From JBBSJZ01 sp041739875 (GTDB lineage Bacteria; Planctomycetota; Planctomycetia; Pirellulales; Pirellulaceae), in contig JBGSNA010000228.1 of assembly GCA_041739875.1 (NCBI GenBank), forward strand, positions 26,524 to 90,523: a stretch of 64,000 nt of DNA. The letters are read 5' to 3'. Shown here in pieces: positions 25,774 to 35,166 of this stretch. The stretch's first letter is position 1, and each line of letters starts with the position of its first letter. The notes beneath the pieces were generated by a model. It was not told the DNA's origin and made no database searches. It saw only the letters and a list, made by a program, of their open reading frames with translations. A program made the translations under genes and the position numbers.

Positions 25774-27393
25774 TTGACTCCATTGACTGTTCTTCTGGCT
25801 GTGATTTCGATTGGCTTGCTGCTTGGACGGGTCTCGGTCTTGGGGATTTCGTTTGGCACTTCGTCCATACTATTTGTTGCATTGTTGGCGGGGCATTATG
25901 GCTTCGTCGTGCCAGAAGGAATCGGCACCTTGGGGCTGGCACTATTTGTGTACTGTGTCGGCATCTCAGCAGGCCCGACTTTTTTCCGAGGTCTCGCTTC
26001 GCATGGCAGCACGATGGCCAGCCTCGGCGCGATGATTGTGATCACGGGCGTTGCCGTGGCGTGGTGCTGTGCCAAGCTATTGGATTTGCCTGCTGACATA
26101 GCTGGCGGGTTGATGGCTGGGGCGTTAACGAGTACTCCAGCTCTTGGTGCGATCTCGGAGTCTGTCGCTGAGCCAGCAAACGTTGCTGTGGGATTCGGAG
26201 TTGCTTATCCGATCGGCATTGTGAGCGTCGTGTTGTTTGTGCAGCTGGCTTTCAAGTTGCTTCCATCACACAGTCCATCGAGCCCGCAGCAAACTGTGCG
26301 TGAGCAAGATGGGGATGCATCGCATTTGACGAGTGTGGGCCAGATCGTTCACAAGGCTGTTGAGATTGCGAATCCAGGCATCGTTGGGCGTCGGCCCAGC
26401 GAAGTCGAGGCCTTTTCTTCATCGCCATGTCAGATTTCCCGCTTGAACGTGGAGGGACGTTGGCGTCCGTTGCCACCGGGGTATCGCTTTGAATTGGGAC
26501 ACCGGTTGCTGTTGGTGGGTACTGGCAATGAAATCCAACGAGTCGCGGATACACTTGGAACGTTGCGAGAGGACGATGGTGCGATCATCGATGCCGACCG
26601 AGAACGCAAAACGCTGGTGGTGACATCGCCAAGCATTTATGGGCACACGCTCAAAGAATTGTCGCTTCGGTCAAAATTTGGGGTCACGGTCGTGCGTGTG
26701 CGACGACATGAAATGGAGTTCGTGCCTTCGGGGCAAACCACCATTGAGTTCGGAGACACCGTAACACTCGTCGGCGAGCCACATTCACTTGCGGAGATTG
26801 CAGCCGTTGTCGGGCATCGACCACGAGCGCTCAACGAGACGGACTTGTTCTCGGTCGCTGGCGGTATTCTGCTCGGAATTCTTGTTGGTAAAGCGGCACT
26901 GGAGTTCGGTTCGTTTTCGGTTTCACTTGGGATTGCGGGCGGGCCGTTGTTCGTCGGGTTGGTCTTGGGACACTTTCGACGAATTGGGCCAATTCGTGGA
27001 TCCTTTCCACCGGCCGCTCAATTGTTGATGACCGAAGGAGGTTTAGCGCTGTTCCTCAGCGACGCGGGTGTGCAGGCGGGAGCCAACGTCGGAGAAGTGC
27101 TCGCACAGCACGGCCTGGTTCTGTGTGCTGCGGCGGCGGCAATCTCGACGATCCCGCTCGTTGTGGGCTTCGTGGTTGCGAGGTACTGGTTCAAATTGTC
27201 TTTGCTGCAATCGCTAGGCTCGACGTGCGGCGGTATGACTTCGACGCCTGGATTGGCGGTACTGACGAGCGCGACCGACTCGAGCCAGCCCGTGACGAGT
27301 TACGTGGCCGCTTACCCCGTCGCACTGGTCTTGATCACCATCGCGGCGCCGCTACTCGTCTCTGCGTTACAGAACGCGCTGACGATTCCGTGA
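25774..27393 (+). CDS. AspT/YidE-family transporter with two RCK_C domains
   Basis: 539 residues. The first membrane block (about 1-175) contains the AspA-AT duplication with GALTSTPALGAI. A central soluble part (about 185-370) has two RCK_C (TrkA-C) domains, with YRFELGHRLLLVGTG and GDTVTLVGEP as their ends. The second membrane block (about 375-539) contains GGMTSTPGLAVLTSATDS, the matching duplicate motif. The family includes the aspartate/alanine exchanger AspT and the uncharacterised YidE/YbjL proteins; the substrate is unknown. The start is TTG at 25774, supported by AAAGGG 7 bases upstream; no in-frame ATG fits. Confidence 0.88.
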   Translation: MTPLTVLLAVISIGLLLGRVSVLGISFGTSSILFVALLAGHYGFVVPEGIGTLGLALFVYCVGISAGPTFFRGLASHGSTMASLGAMIVITGVAVAWCCAKLLDLPADIAGGLMAGALTSTPALGAISESVAEPANVAVGFGVAYPIGIVSVVLFVQLAFKLLPSHSPSSPQQTVREQDGDASHLTSVGQIVHKAVEIANPGIVGRRPSEVEAFSSSPCQISRLNVEGRWRPLPPGYRFELGHRLLLVGTGNEIQRVADTLGTLREDDGAIIDADRERKTLVVTSPSIYGHTLKELSLRSKFGVTVVRVRRHEMEFVPSGQTTIEFGDTVTLVGEPHSLAEIAAVVGHRPRALNETDLFSVAGGILLGILVGKAALEFGSFSVSLGIAGGPLFVGLVLGHFRRIGPIRGSFPPAAQLLMTEGGLALFLSDAGVQAGANVGEVLAQHGLVLCAAAAAISTIPLVVGFVVARYWFKLSLLQSLGSTCGGMTSTPGLAVLTSATDSSQPVTSYVAAYPVALVLITIAAPLLVSALQNALTIP

Positions 27394-27418
27394 CGTTTGG
27401 CGATTCCGTGAGGTTCGG
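27383..27418. repeat. 18-bp tandem repeat across the end of the AspT-like gene
   Basis: CGATTCCGTGACGTTTGG is followed by CGATTCCGTGAGGTTCGG and a partial third CGATT. The stop codon TGA lies inside the first unit, so the 3' end of the gene appears locally duplicated. Confidence 0.85.
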
Positions 27419-27477
27419 CGATTAGCTCTTGAGCAAGCTTGAGGCCCATGAAAGAACTGAGACCACCAGGCGAACGC

Positions 27478-27861
27478 TTAGCCATCCGAGGTGGTGGTGC
27501 CGACGACCTTGTCTTTGAAAGTAGCCAGATGCGATAGAGCCAAATTCAAATCTTGCGACGCAACCCCGCGTTCCTCCAACGCATCCGCGAAATAGCCACA
27601 GAACTTCGCGAAATGTGCACCAGAGATTCCGCGACCTTTGTGGGCAGCAGTCAACTCGGAACCTGAATAAGACACCGGTCCATCAAGCGCAGCCACAATG
27701 AACTCGTATTGCATTTTGCTCAGACGTTCAATCGAGGTGTGAGCAAAAAACGGTGCTAGCTCCGTGTCTTGAAGCACGCGGCGGTAAACATCTTGAACAA
27801 TCTCAGCAACAGCGGGCGGTCCACCGAGTCGTTCCAGCAAGTCTCGATTGTCATCCAGCAT
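27478..27861 (-). CDS. glbN: Group I truncated haemoglobin
   Basis: 127 residues, the normal length. The helix B tyrosine is Tyr26 (IVQDVYRRVL), the helix E segment is ERLSKMQYEFIVAALDGP with Gln51, and the proximal histidine is His74 in the TAAHKGRGI motif, as in mycobacterial trHbN. All haem-pocket residues are present, so it should bind O2 and could detoxify NO. ATG at 27861 has AGAGG about 8 bases upstream. It converges on the AspT-like gene and is divergent from the metallophosphoesterase gene. No reductase partner is nearby. Confidence 0.95.
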   Translation of the reverse strand: MLDDNRDLLERLGGPPAVAEIVQDVYRRVLQDTELAPFFAHTSIERLSKMQYEFIVAALDGPVSYSGSELTAAHKGRGISGAHFAKFCGYFADALEERGVASQDLNLALSHLATFKDKVVGTTTSDG

Positions 27862-28042
27862 GGTCGCAACCTCTTTCGCGTGATTCGCTTGACTTTGTCA
27901 TCTTCGCTATAATTCAAGCATCGAGCAAGTACGAGTGAGCTAGCAAGCGTATGAGCTAACGTGCGTGACTTGGTTTTGCGAGTCATTTCTTGAAACAGAA
28001 AACGCAACCGACGCTGCGAACAGACTGGGTGGGTGACCAAAC

Positions 28043-28795
28043 ATGGAGTTTCTTCAGTGGCCGATTGAACGAACGCCCCTGAGCGTAACGTTCGTTTCTG
28101 ATTTGCACTTATTCAGTAACCGATGCAGTTACGAGCTTCATCGGGAAACCATCGGACAGTCGATCGAGGCCGCCCAGATGTGCGTCTGGGGTGGCGACCT
28201 ATTCGATTTTCGTTGGACGCGACTCGGCGATGATGCTGCGACGGTGGCGGAATCCCTCAGCTGGCTAAGAGATTGGCTTGACCTCTATCCGCGTAAACAA
28301 TTTGTCTACCTCAGCGGCAATCATGATGCACACTCGACGTTCCAGATCGCTCTTCGACGACTGGCCGGCGAGCACGAGAATTTCATTTGTGACCTGGATG
28401 CGATTCGGATCGGCGACGCGTTGATGCTGCATGGCGACTTACTCGAAGGTGCTGGAAACCGAGCCTCACTTGCCGCGTATCGCGAAACTTGGCGCAACAA
28501 GCCGATCGCGGGTCGAATCCAGAACCATTTTTATGACGCAGCCGTTTTGGCCCGTTTGCATAATGCCGCGTCAATGTCTGCCCACCGACATCAAGCGACA
28601 TGCACTCAATTGTGGCGATCCATAACCAGCGAATTAGCGGACGACATTGCCGGGGTCCAGCGAGTCGTTTTCGGTCATACGCATCGCCAAATTCGAGGTC
28701 TCAAGTTCCACGAGACCCAATTTTTTAACCCGGGCGCCACCGTTCGATACGTCAAGTTTGCGCCCGTTGCACTGACTTTCACGGATAATACCTAG
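28043..28795 (+). CDS. Metallophosphoesterase (LpxH-like calcineurin fold)
   Basis: 250 residues. All core motifs are visible: FVSDLHLF (Asp20, His22), WGGDLFD (Asp52), YLSGNHDAH (Asn93, His94), MLHGDLL and FGHTHRQ. The fold is the two-metal phosphohydrolase family and the layout resembles UDP-2,3-diacylglucosamine hydrolases, but short phosphodiesterases of other specificity look alike. No signal peptide or membrane helix. It is transcribed alone, 206 bases before the MoxR gene. Confidence 0.88.
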   Translation: MEFLQWPIERTPLSVTFVSDLHLFSNRCSYELHRETIGQSIEAAQMCVWGGDLFDFRWTRLGDDAATVAESLSWLRDWLDLYPRKQFVYLSGNHDAHSTFQIALRRLAGEHENFICDLDAIRIGDALMLHGDLLEGAGNRASLAAYRETWRNKPIAGRIQNHFYDAAVLARLHNAASMSAHRHQATCTQLWRSITSELADDIAGVQRVVFGHTHRQIRGLKFHETQFFNPGATVRYVKFAPVALTFTDNT

Positions 28796-29001
28796 CCGCA
28801 CAGAACGTTTTCTTAAAGCGACCCAGCATACGAGGCGCCCGTAGGTCTTCATATTTCGGAATTTAAACACCCATCTTGCTCACGCCCGCTCACCCTCCGG
28901 GGATAGAACTAAACGCCCAAAACCGCTAGCATTGAGGGTTGAGTTGCCAGCCTACTTGTCCAGCTTTCCCAGCCCACTTGTCTCGCTATCACAGGTCGCC
29001 C

Positions 29002-29946
29002 ATGTCGACGCAGGATGCGTTTGAAACGTCACGATTGTTGCGAGAAAATATTGAACGTGTTGTTTTGGGTAAACCAGAGCTCGTTCAACTGCTCGTCGTA
29101 TGCTTACTTGCCGAAGAGCACGTGTTGCTCGAAGACGTACCCGGTGTCGGCAAGACACTCGCAGCGAAAGCGTTGGCGCTGAGTATTGATGGCAAGTTTT
29201 CGCGTTTGCAATTCACTCCGGACTTGCTTCCCAGCGATATCACGGGAAGCATGATTTATCGTAGCGATACGCGCGAGTTCGAATTCAGTTCTGGACCGAT
29301 TTTCGCGAACGTTGTTCTTGCGGATGAGATCAATCGAGCCCCACCACGAACCCAGTCGGCGCTTTTGGAGGCGATGAGTGAGGGACAGGTTTCGAGCGAC
29401 GGCACGACCCGAATGTTGCCGGAGCCGTTCATCGTGGTGGCCACTCAGAACCCGTTCGAATTCGAAGGTACCTACGCACTCCCCGAAAGCCAACTCGACC
29501 GGTTCTTGTTGCGAGCATCCATTGGTTATCCAAATCGTGAGTTCGAACGCCAAGTCCTTTTGAGCCACCGCCAAGGCGAGCCGGTTGACTTGCTGACTCC
29601 CGTCGTCAGCGTCGACGCCATTCTCACAGCTCAAGCCGCCGTTCGAGCGGTCAAAGTTGACGATAGCCTCGTTGAGTATCTGATTGATATTGTCGAAGCA
29701 ACTCGGCGGCACGATGCGTTTCAAGTCGGAGTCAGTACGCGTGGTGCGTTGAGCTACTATCGCGGATGCCAAGCTCGAGCGATCACCGAGAATCGTGACT
29801 TTGTCACGCCAGACGACATTAAACGATTGGCGGTGCCCGTACTGTCGCACCGCGTACTTCCGGAAGGCATCTTCCAGGGAGCCAGTCGCCAAACCGTCGA
29901 GCAACAACTAGCTGACTTGGTCCAGCAGATTCCGGTTCCAGTTTAA
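29002..29946 (+). CDS. MoxR-family AAA+ ATPase
   Basis: 314 residues from ATG 29002. A longer frame from a TTG at 28939 adds 21 residues without domain character. Walker A is EDVPGVGKT (Lys51). Walker B is VVLADEINRAPPRTQSALLEAM, sensor 1 is VVATQNPFEFEGTYALPESQLDRFL, and the C-terminal lid has STRGALSYYRG. MoxR proteins act as chaperones that assemble or activate partner proteins, often with vWA or DUF58 partners. The DUF58 and transglutaminase genes follow directly, forming the classic MoxR-DUF58-TgpA module. The stop codon lies inside a 17-bp tandem repeat. Confidence 0.95.
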   Translation: MSTQDAFETSRLLRENIERVVLGKPELVQLLVVCLLAEEHVLLEDVPGVGKTLAAKALALSIDGKFSRLQFTPDLLPSDITGSMIYRSDTREFEFSSGPIFANVVLADEINRAPPRTQSALLEAMSEGQVSSDGTTRMLPEPFIVVATQNPFEFEGTYALPESQLDRFLLRASIGYPNREFERQVLLSHRQGEPVDLLTPVVSVDAILTAQAAVRAVKVDDSLVEYLIDIVEATRRHDAFQVGVSTRGALSYYRGCQARAITENRDFVTPDDIKRLAVPVLSHRVLPEGIFQGASRQTVEQQLADLVQQIPVPV

Positions 29947-29974
29947 TATCGGGGCCAATTTAATATCGGGGCCA
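29941..29974. repeat. 17-bp tandem repeat across the MoxR gene stop
   Basis: GTTTAATATCGGGGCCA is followed directly by ATTTAATATCGGGGCCA. The first copy contains the TAA stop of the MoxR gene. It fills part of the short gap before the DUF58 gene. Confidence 0.9.
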
Positions 29975-30017
29975 GTCAGCAAGGAATGGTTCGCGTTCAA
30001 ACGTTGGGGAGAGATTG

Positions 30018-31352
30018 TTGATTGTGAAATCGCCGGCCAAGACGAATCGAAGGAAACAGCGGCTGACTCGTCTCGGCTCGCACTTTCTATTCGTGGGCAC
30101 ATTCGCAATTCTGGGCGGCTCACTGCGGGGATTCAACCTGCTTCTCGTATTGGCATCGCTGGTGATCGCCGCTCTTTTGATCCAGTGGCGTGCGGTCCGT
30201 CGGGCAATTGAGTGCGTCGTGATCGAACGGCGGCTACCGGATTGGGCGTTTGCCGGATCACCATTTCGCGTTCGCTTCCAACTGACCAACGCGAGTGCTT
30301 TGATCCCGATCGCGATGTTGCGGATTGATGACAACGTGACGGAGCTTACAACGGATAGCGTCGGAATCCACCACACGGTATCTGCGTCATGCGGAGCTCC
30401 TTTTGTGAACGCTTCCCAAACAGTCTCCCCGCACTACGAATGCTGTATTAGCAAGCGTGGCCAGTACAAATTTGAACATCTCACTGTATCGACGTCGTTC
30501 CCGTTCGGATTGTTGAAATCCGAGCTTGAGTTATCCAGTAGCGAAGTACTTTACGTCTATCCGTCGCTGGTAACACTTCGACGTGGATGGCAACGCGAAC
30601 TGGATCACCGCCACGGCGGCAGCAATGCGACTGCCCGGCGAAGTGGCCCAAGCGAAGGCGATTTTTTCGGACTTCGTGATTGGCAAACGGGTGACAGTCG
30701 CAAGTGGATCCATTGGCGAACCACCGCTCGCACGGATCACCCAATCGTACGCCAATTTGAGCAACAACGTCGCTATGACACCTGCATCCTTGTCGATGCT
30801 TTCATGCCATCGGGTTCAGTCGTTCCGCAAGAAGTCGATGCAGTTGAGTTAGCGATCAGTATCGCGGCGACGATTGTGTCGGAGTTGGTCAGTGGTCCTT
30901 CGAATCGCGTTGTACTCGCGGTGGCTGGCCAAAACGGACGTGCATTACTCGGACGTGGTTCGGGCGAAGGTTGCCATCGGATGATGAAGACGCTCGCGGA
31001 ACTTGCGCCGGTGACAGCGCCGGATATTGATCGAGCCATTTTGGAAGCGAAAGCTACGGTTGGCTACGAACAAGACCTGCTGGTAATCAGCTCACGATCA
31101 CAATTCGGTGCCATGTTGCATCAACCCGAGATTGCAAAATCGCTCCAGCCGTGGCGTCGTCGGTCCAACTTGCGTTGGCTTGATGTCACCGATCCATCCA
31201 TTGATCGCGTCGTCGTCCGCCGATCGACCGCGGCTAATCTAGCGGCCACTCGATCGCTCAACTCGCCCTTGCCAACGTCGACGCATCCGGCACAGATACT
31301 TTCGGAAACCATGGGTCCATCGATCACTGCATTTCCAGGAGCGAGCGTTTAA
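30018..31352 (+). CDS. DUF58-domain protein of the MoxR module
   Basis: About 444 residues. Two N-terminal membrane helices (about 23-55) precede a beta-rich region. The DUF58 core is GPSEGDFFGLRDWQTGDS...IHWRTTAR...VRQFEQQ (about 210-260), then a vWA-like fold (CILVDAFMP). The start is ambiguous: GGGGAGAG at 30006-30013 best positions TTG 30018, with GTG 30024 as an alternative. It is the likely client or partner of the MoxR ATPase upstream, and is followed by the transglutaminase after 18 bases. The family is thought to act in envelope assembly or stress; its molecular role is not established. Confidence 0.88.
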   Translation: MIVKSPAKTNRRKQRLTRLGSHFLFVGTFAILGGSLRGFNLLLVLASLVIAALLIQWRAVRRAIECVVIERRLPDWAFAGSPFRVRFQLTNASALIPIAMLRIDDNVTELTTDSVGIHHTVSASCGAPFVNASQTVSPHYECCISKRGQYKFEHLTVSTSFPFGLLKSELELSSSEVLYVYPSLVTLRRGWQRELDHRHGGSNATARRSGPSEGDFFGLRDWQTGDSRKWIHWRTTARTDHPIVRQFEQQRRYDTCILVDAFMPSGSVVPQEVDAVELAISIAATIVSELVSGPSNRVVLAVAGQNGRALLGRGSGEGCHRMMKTLAELAPVTAPDIDRAILEAKATVGYEQDLLVISSRSQFGAMLHQPEIAKSLQPWRRRSNLRWLDVTDPSIDRVVVRRSTAANLAATRSLNSPLPTSTHPAQILSETMGPSITAFPGASV

Positions 31353-31370
31353 CCACGCCTGAGAACTGTG

Positions 31371-33926
31371 ATGTCGAGTAATACACCGACCAACGCGCCG
31401 ACCCATTCGTTGGCTGAACACACACTTTTTGGCGCGCACGACTTGGGCGCGCAAGAAATCGTGACCCCCAAAGAGCGCGTCGAGAATCGGCTGAAGCTAA
31501 TCTTCGCAGTCCAATCGTGTCTCGGTGGACTCGTGTTGAGCAGCGGCGATAACACGGAGTCCATCCCAGTCATCGCGATTTTCTTTGCCGTATTTGGCTA
31601 CGTATTCGTTGACGTCCTTCGGCTATTCGCACTGCCGCCCATCGCTGCGTATGCTGCCATGACCATGGTGGCGTTGTACAGTGTCATTCAGTTTTGGGAT
31701 ATGACGTCGTCTGGTCAAACGCAGATGATCGCGGTTGGGGAACTGCTCGTTTACGTCCAATCGATTTTGATGTTGCAGATAAAGACGCGACGCATTTTCG
31801 AACAGCTGATCATTTTCTCACTCCTCGAGCTTATCGTCGCTGCGGTTTTCAACAACGCGATTTATTATGCGTTTATCCTGGCCCCCATGACGCTCTTGTC
31901 GGTTGCTTCATTGTGTTTGATGTCGGCACTCGGAACTTGGGACGGAGTCGAGAACGATCCACCGCCGGTGTCGAACACAGCAGCGATCCGGGCTTGGTCA
32001 CCATCGACCACGTCGTCATTCGACGCGAGCGTCATGCGATTCCCAAGGATGGCGTTTTTGATCTTCGGACCAGCCGTCATAGCGGTTGGGCTAATTTTCT
32101 TTTATGCGTTACCTCGCATCGGAAATGCCCGACGGATTGATTCCAGCGGACCAGTAACCGTAGGATTTTCCAAAGAGCTCAAACTCGGCCAAATGGGGCG
32201 AATGTTACAGAACTCGGCTCTCGCGATGCGAGTGACGCTGACTCGTCACAACAGCGTCCGACCCTACCGAGTCGATAACTCGATTTATCTGCGCGGAATC
32301 GTCGCCGAAATCTATAAACCAGGCGAACCTGATTCTGGTGACTATGCGAATTGGGGGCCGGTGATCGCGGATCACACATTGGGCGTAAAGGCTGTGCCGC
32401 CTCAGTACATTTCGCCGGACCCCAGCGACTCAGAACAATTCGATAGGGTCGATGTGGAAGTACAGTGTGAGCCGATGCCTTCGGACACTCTATTCATGAT
32501 CGCTCCCTATCATCGTACTGGCCCGTCATTTGGACTCCGCCATGCCGTGACGTGGTGGACAACCCAGCGGTCTGTGAACGAAACCGGCTTTTTTCCTCAA
32601 TTCGAGTACGCGTTTGGCACGACCGCTTTTAACCGAGGACAACAGCTCCGGTTGCTCGCTCCGCTTTCGCATCCTGTTGATTCGCTCCTCACGCTCTCCG
32701 GAAATGACGCCGTCGACCCAGTGGTGCAACTGAAGCAAGCACGTAACAACTTTAATTATCGACAAGCACAGTATCGTCGAGCGACACTTGATATCGATCT
32801 CGATGCGCAGCGCACAGCGGTTTCGACGGCGGAGCGTGTCGCGAATGAAATGCCACTGCGAGCGAGAAATCCGTACAGTATCGCATTAGCGCTCGAGCGA
32901 TATTTACAGCTCAATGAGTCGTTCGGATACACACTCAATCTTAATTTTGAACCGATTCCGGGACTTGATCCGATCGAGCAATTCTTGGCGGTCGACAAAA
33001 AAGGGCATTGCCAGTATTTCGCTTCGGCGCTCGCGATGATGCTACGAAGCCAAGACATTCCTGCTCGTGTGGTGGCTGGTTACAACACAGACGAGTTCAA
33101 TGAACTTGGAAACTATTACATGGTGCGACAACTGCATGCTCACGCGTGGGTCGAGGCGCTCGTACCGCGAGACTCTGTGCCGAAAGAGTTCCTTAATGCT
33201 GCGGGCTACGTTCCTGGTCAAATCCCAGCCGACGAATATTGGTTGCGGCTCGATCCAACTCCAGTCGGCGGGCGTGAAAATCGCATGCCCCCAAGCGGAA
33301 TGGGCCAAGTGATGGACTTGGCAAAAAATATGTGGGACGAATACGTCGTGGACATGGACCGCGTTCGCCAGGACAAATCGTTGATCGGCCAGCAAGGAAA
33401 GACTTCCATGAGCGAGTCCTACGCCTCTTTCATCGGCTACATGCAACTCCAAATTTCCCGTATTCGCAACGGTGAACTTGGCGGCGGCGCTTTGGCCGGT
33501 CGACAAATGTTTTCGATTCCTGCGGCGTTATTTGGTGTTGGCCTCGTTTTGACCACGTTTGCACTGCTTCGATTACGATTACCAAACTGGCTGCGCAATC
33601 GCTCGCAAAGAAAAGGCTCTCAAGATGTGGCAAAACCAAGCGTCGCATTTTATGCTGAGGCGTTACAGCAACTTGGACGACTCGGTCTTTATCGTGAAGC
33701 AGCCCAAACGCCCGCTGAGTTCACGAACGCGACCATCGACGACACGCTCTATCCCCAACACAAAATGTTTGCTGAACCGTTATCAACGTTAACTGCGGCT
33801 TTTTATCGCTATCGTTTTGGCAAAGACCAAGCCACTCGGGCTTCCGAACAACTTGAGCCTCAGATCGAATCTGCGCTTGCGAAGGTTCGAGAGAATGTTG
33901 ACCGTCTTCGAGGTAAGAACACATGA
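31371..33926 (+). CDS. TgpA-like membrane transglutaminase (DUF3488/DUF4129)
   Basis: 851 residues. Several membrane helices lie in the first 240 residues (DUF3488). The extracytoplasmic transglutaminase-like core follows, with the triad Cys547 (GHCQYFASALAMMLR), His591 (LHAHAWVE) and Asp628 (LRLDPTP). One more helix lies at about 710-735 (FSIPAALFGVGLVLTTFALL), and the DUF4129-like tail (about 755-845) has the SVAFYAEALQQLGRLGL and TPAEF motifs. This is the third member of the MoxR-DUF58-TgpA module. ATG at 31371 is preferred over the adjacent GTG. It overlaps the cytidylate kinase start by 4 bases. Confidence 0.92.
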   Translation: MSSNTPTNAPTHSLAEHTLFGAHDLGAQEIVTPKERVENRLKLIFAVQSCLGGLVLSSGDNTESIPVIAIFFAVFGYVFVDVLRLFALPPIAAYAAMTMVALYSVIQFWDMTSSGQTQMIAVGELLVYVQSILMLQIKTRRIFEQLIIFSLLELIVAAVFNNAIYYAFILAPMTLLSVASLCLMSALGTWDGVENDPPPVSNTAAIRAWSPSTTSSFDASVMRFPRMAFLIFGPAVIAVGLIFFYALPRIGNARRIDSSGPVTVGFSKELKLGQMGRMLQNSALAMRVTLTRHNSVRPYRVDNSIYLRGIVAEIYKPGEPDSGDYANWGPVIADHTLGVKAVPPQYISPDPSDSEQFDRVDVEVQCEPMPSDTLFMIAPYHRTGPSFGLRHAVTWWTTQRSVNETGFFPQFEYAFGTTAFNRGQQLRLLAPLSHPVDSLLTLSGNDAVDPVVQLKQARNNFNYRQAQYRRATLDIDLDAQRTAVSTAERVANEMPLRARNPYSIALALERYLQLNESFGYTLNLNFEPIPGLDPIEQFLAVDKKGHCQYFASALAMMLRSQDIPARVVAGYNTDEFNELGNYYMVRQLHAHAWVEALVPRDSVPKEFLNAAGYVPGQIPADEYWLRLDPTPVGGRENRMPPSGMGQVMDLAKNMWDEYVVDMDRVRQDKSLIGQQGKTSMSESYASFIGYMQLQISRIRNGELGGGALAGRQMFSIPAALFGVGLVLTTFALLRLRLPNWLRNRSQRKGSQDVAKPSVAFYAEALQQLGRLGLYREAAQTPAEFTNATIDDTLYPQHKMFAEPLSTLTAAFYRYRFGKDQATRASEQLEPQIESALAKVRENVDRLRGKNT

Positions 33927-34600
33927 TGATCGTGACCATTGATGGCCCGGCGGGAGCGGGTAAGAGCAGTATCGCAAGGCAAGTTGCCGAGAAACTCGGC
34001 TTTGAGTTTCTTGATACGGGGTCGCTCTATCGAGCGGTGACGCTGGCTGCGCTTCGCAACCAGATCGACTTGCACAACGCACCGGAACTGGTTCGATGCG
34101 CTAATGCGGTCACGCTCCAGTGGATGGATTATCGAATCATGCTCAACGGCGAAGACATCACCGAAGCTATCCGGAGTCCGGAAGTGACGGCGTCGATTCG
34201 ATTCGTTGCTGATGAGCCTGCGATTCGGGAACGCCTTTCGGAACTGCAACGTGAAATCGCAAGCGGGCGCAACATCGTCACCGAGGGTCGCGACCAAGGC
34301 ACCGAAGTCTTCCCCGACGCTGGCTGCAAAATTTTCTTGACTGCTTCAAGCGAAGAACGGGCACGCCGCCGCCAACAACAGCTCGCCGAGACGGGAAGCC
34401 ACATACCCTTTGAAGAGATACTCGAAGCCCAAAATAAACGTGACGACGAAGATCAAGCACGGAAGATGGGGCGACTTCGAGCCGCCGACGACGCCGTGAT
34501 TGTCTGCACCGACGCCATGACGCCCGAGGATGTTCTTCAAGAAATACTGAGGATCGTTGATAACGTCATGCAAGAGTCTTGCTCGACTCAATCTGAATAG
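33923..34600 (+). CDS. cmk: Cytidylate kinase
   Basis: 225 residues. The P-loop GPAGAGKSS (8-16) is followed by the DTGSLYRAVTLAAL motif, VTEGRDQGTEVFPDA (CMP-specific GRD motif) and the KIFLTASSEERARRR lid, all typical of Cmk. It phosphorylates CMP and dCMP in the cytoplasm for nucleic acid precursor synthesis and is normally essential. It overlaps the transglutaminase stop by 4 bases (ATGA). The C-terminal 25 residues run on past the usual end. No rpsA or plsC is nearby, unlike the common cmk neighbourhood. Confidence 0.96.
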   Translation: MMIVTIDGPAGAGKSSIARQVAEKLGFEFLDTGSLYRAVTLAALRNQIDLHNAPELVRCANAVTLQWMDYRIMLNGEDITEAIRSPEVTASIRFVADEPAIRERLSELQREIASGRNIVTEGRDQGTEVFPDAGCKIFLTASSEERARRRQQQLAETGSHIPFEEILEAQNKRDDEDQARKMGRLRAADDAVIVCTDAMTPEDVLQEILRIVDNVMQESCSTQSE

Positions 34601-34633
34601 AACGAATGAACTCAATTGAAATGAGCCGTTCGA

Positions 34634-35113
34634 TCAGTGATTTGAATTCGTCTCGAGCTGTTGCAATCGATTCAATCGGTGCCATTGAAGGGATCCTTCG
34701 GGGTACTCGGTGAAATCTTTGAGTTGCTCCGTGAGCTCGCGAATGGTGCGTTCTCGCATGCTGTCGAACACTTCGATACCAGGCACGCGTTGAAGATGGC
34801 TTTCCTTCTTTTCCTTCACCCTAGAACGGATCTGTGCGTCCATTCGATTGGCGGTATCGACAAATTCCCTGTCACGAACACTGTCTTCCGATTCGATGCG
34901 ATTGCGAACCGACTTGTCGCTCGACACGAGTCTCGCACTTGGAACGCTTTGGGATGTCGAATCGACAGGTAGAAAGTACGTCACGCAAACGGTAACGATA
35001 CAAATCGCACTCGCCGCTGTTAAGGCGATCAAAGCGGCATGGCTCAACCAAGAATAGATCGATGATCGATCTGATCCTGATTCGGAGTTCTGCCTCTCGA
35101 TTTCATTATTCAT
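34634..35113 (-). CDS. Small single-pass membrane protein, function unknown
   Basis: 159 residues. A membrane helix (about 25-48, HAALIALTAASAICIVTVCVTYFLP) follows a polar N-terminus. The rest is charged and helical (REFVDTANRMDAQIRSRVKEKKE), probably a coiled coil. The ATG at 35113 lies 53 bases after the stop of the TadG/vWA gene, so it is probably the last gene of the TadE/TadG cluster. It converges on cmk. No family recognised. Confidence 0.7.
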   Translation of the reverse strand: MNNEIERQNSESGSDRSSIYSWLSHAALIALTAASAICIVTVCVTYFLPVDSTSQSVPSARLVSSDKSVRNRIESEDSVRDREFVDTANRMDAQIRSRVKEKKESHLQRVPGIEVFDSMRERTIRELTEQLKDFTEYPEGSLQWHRLNRLQQLETNSNH

Positions 35114-35166
35114 CGCAATTCGTACCCTTAATAGTGAAGACCACCACTACCATAGAATACGAGATG

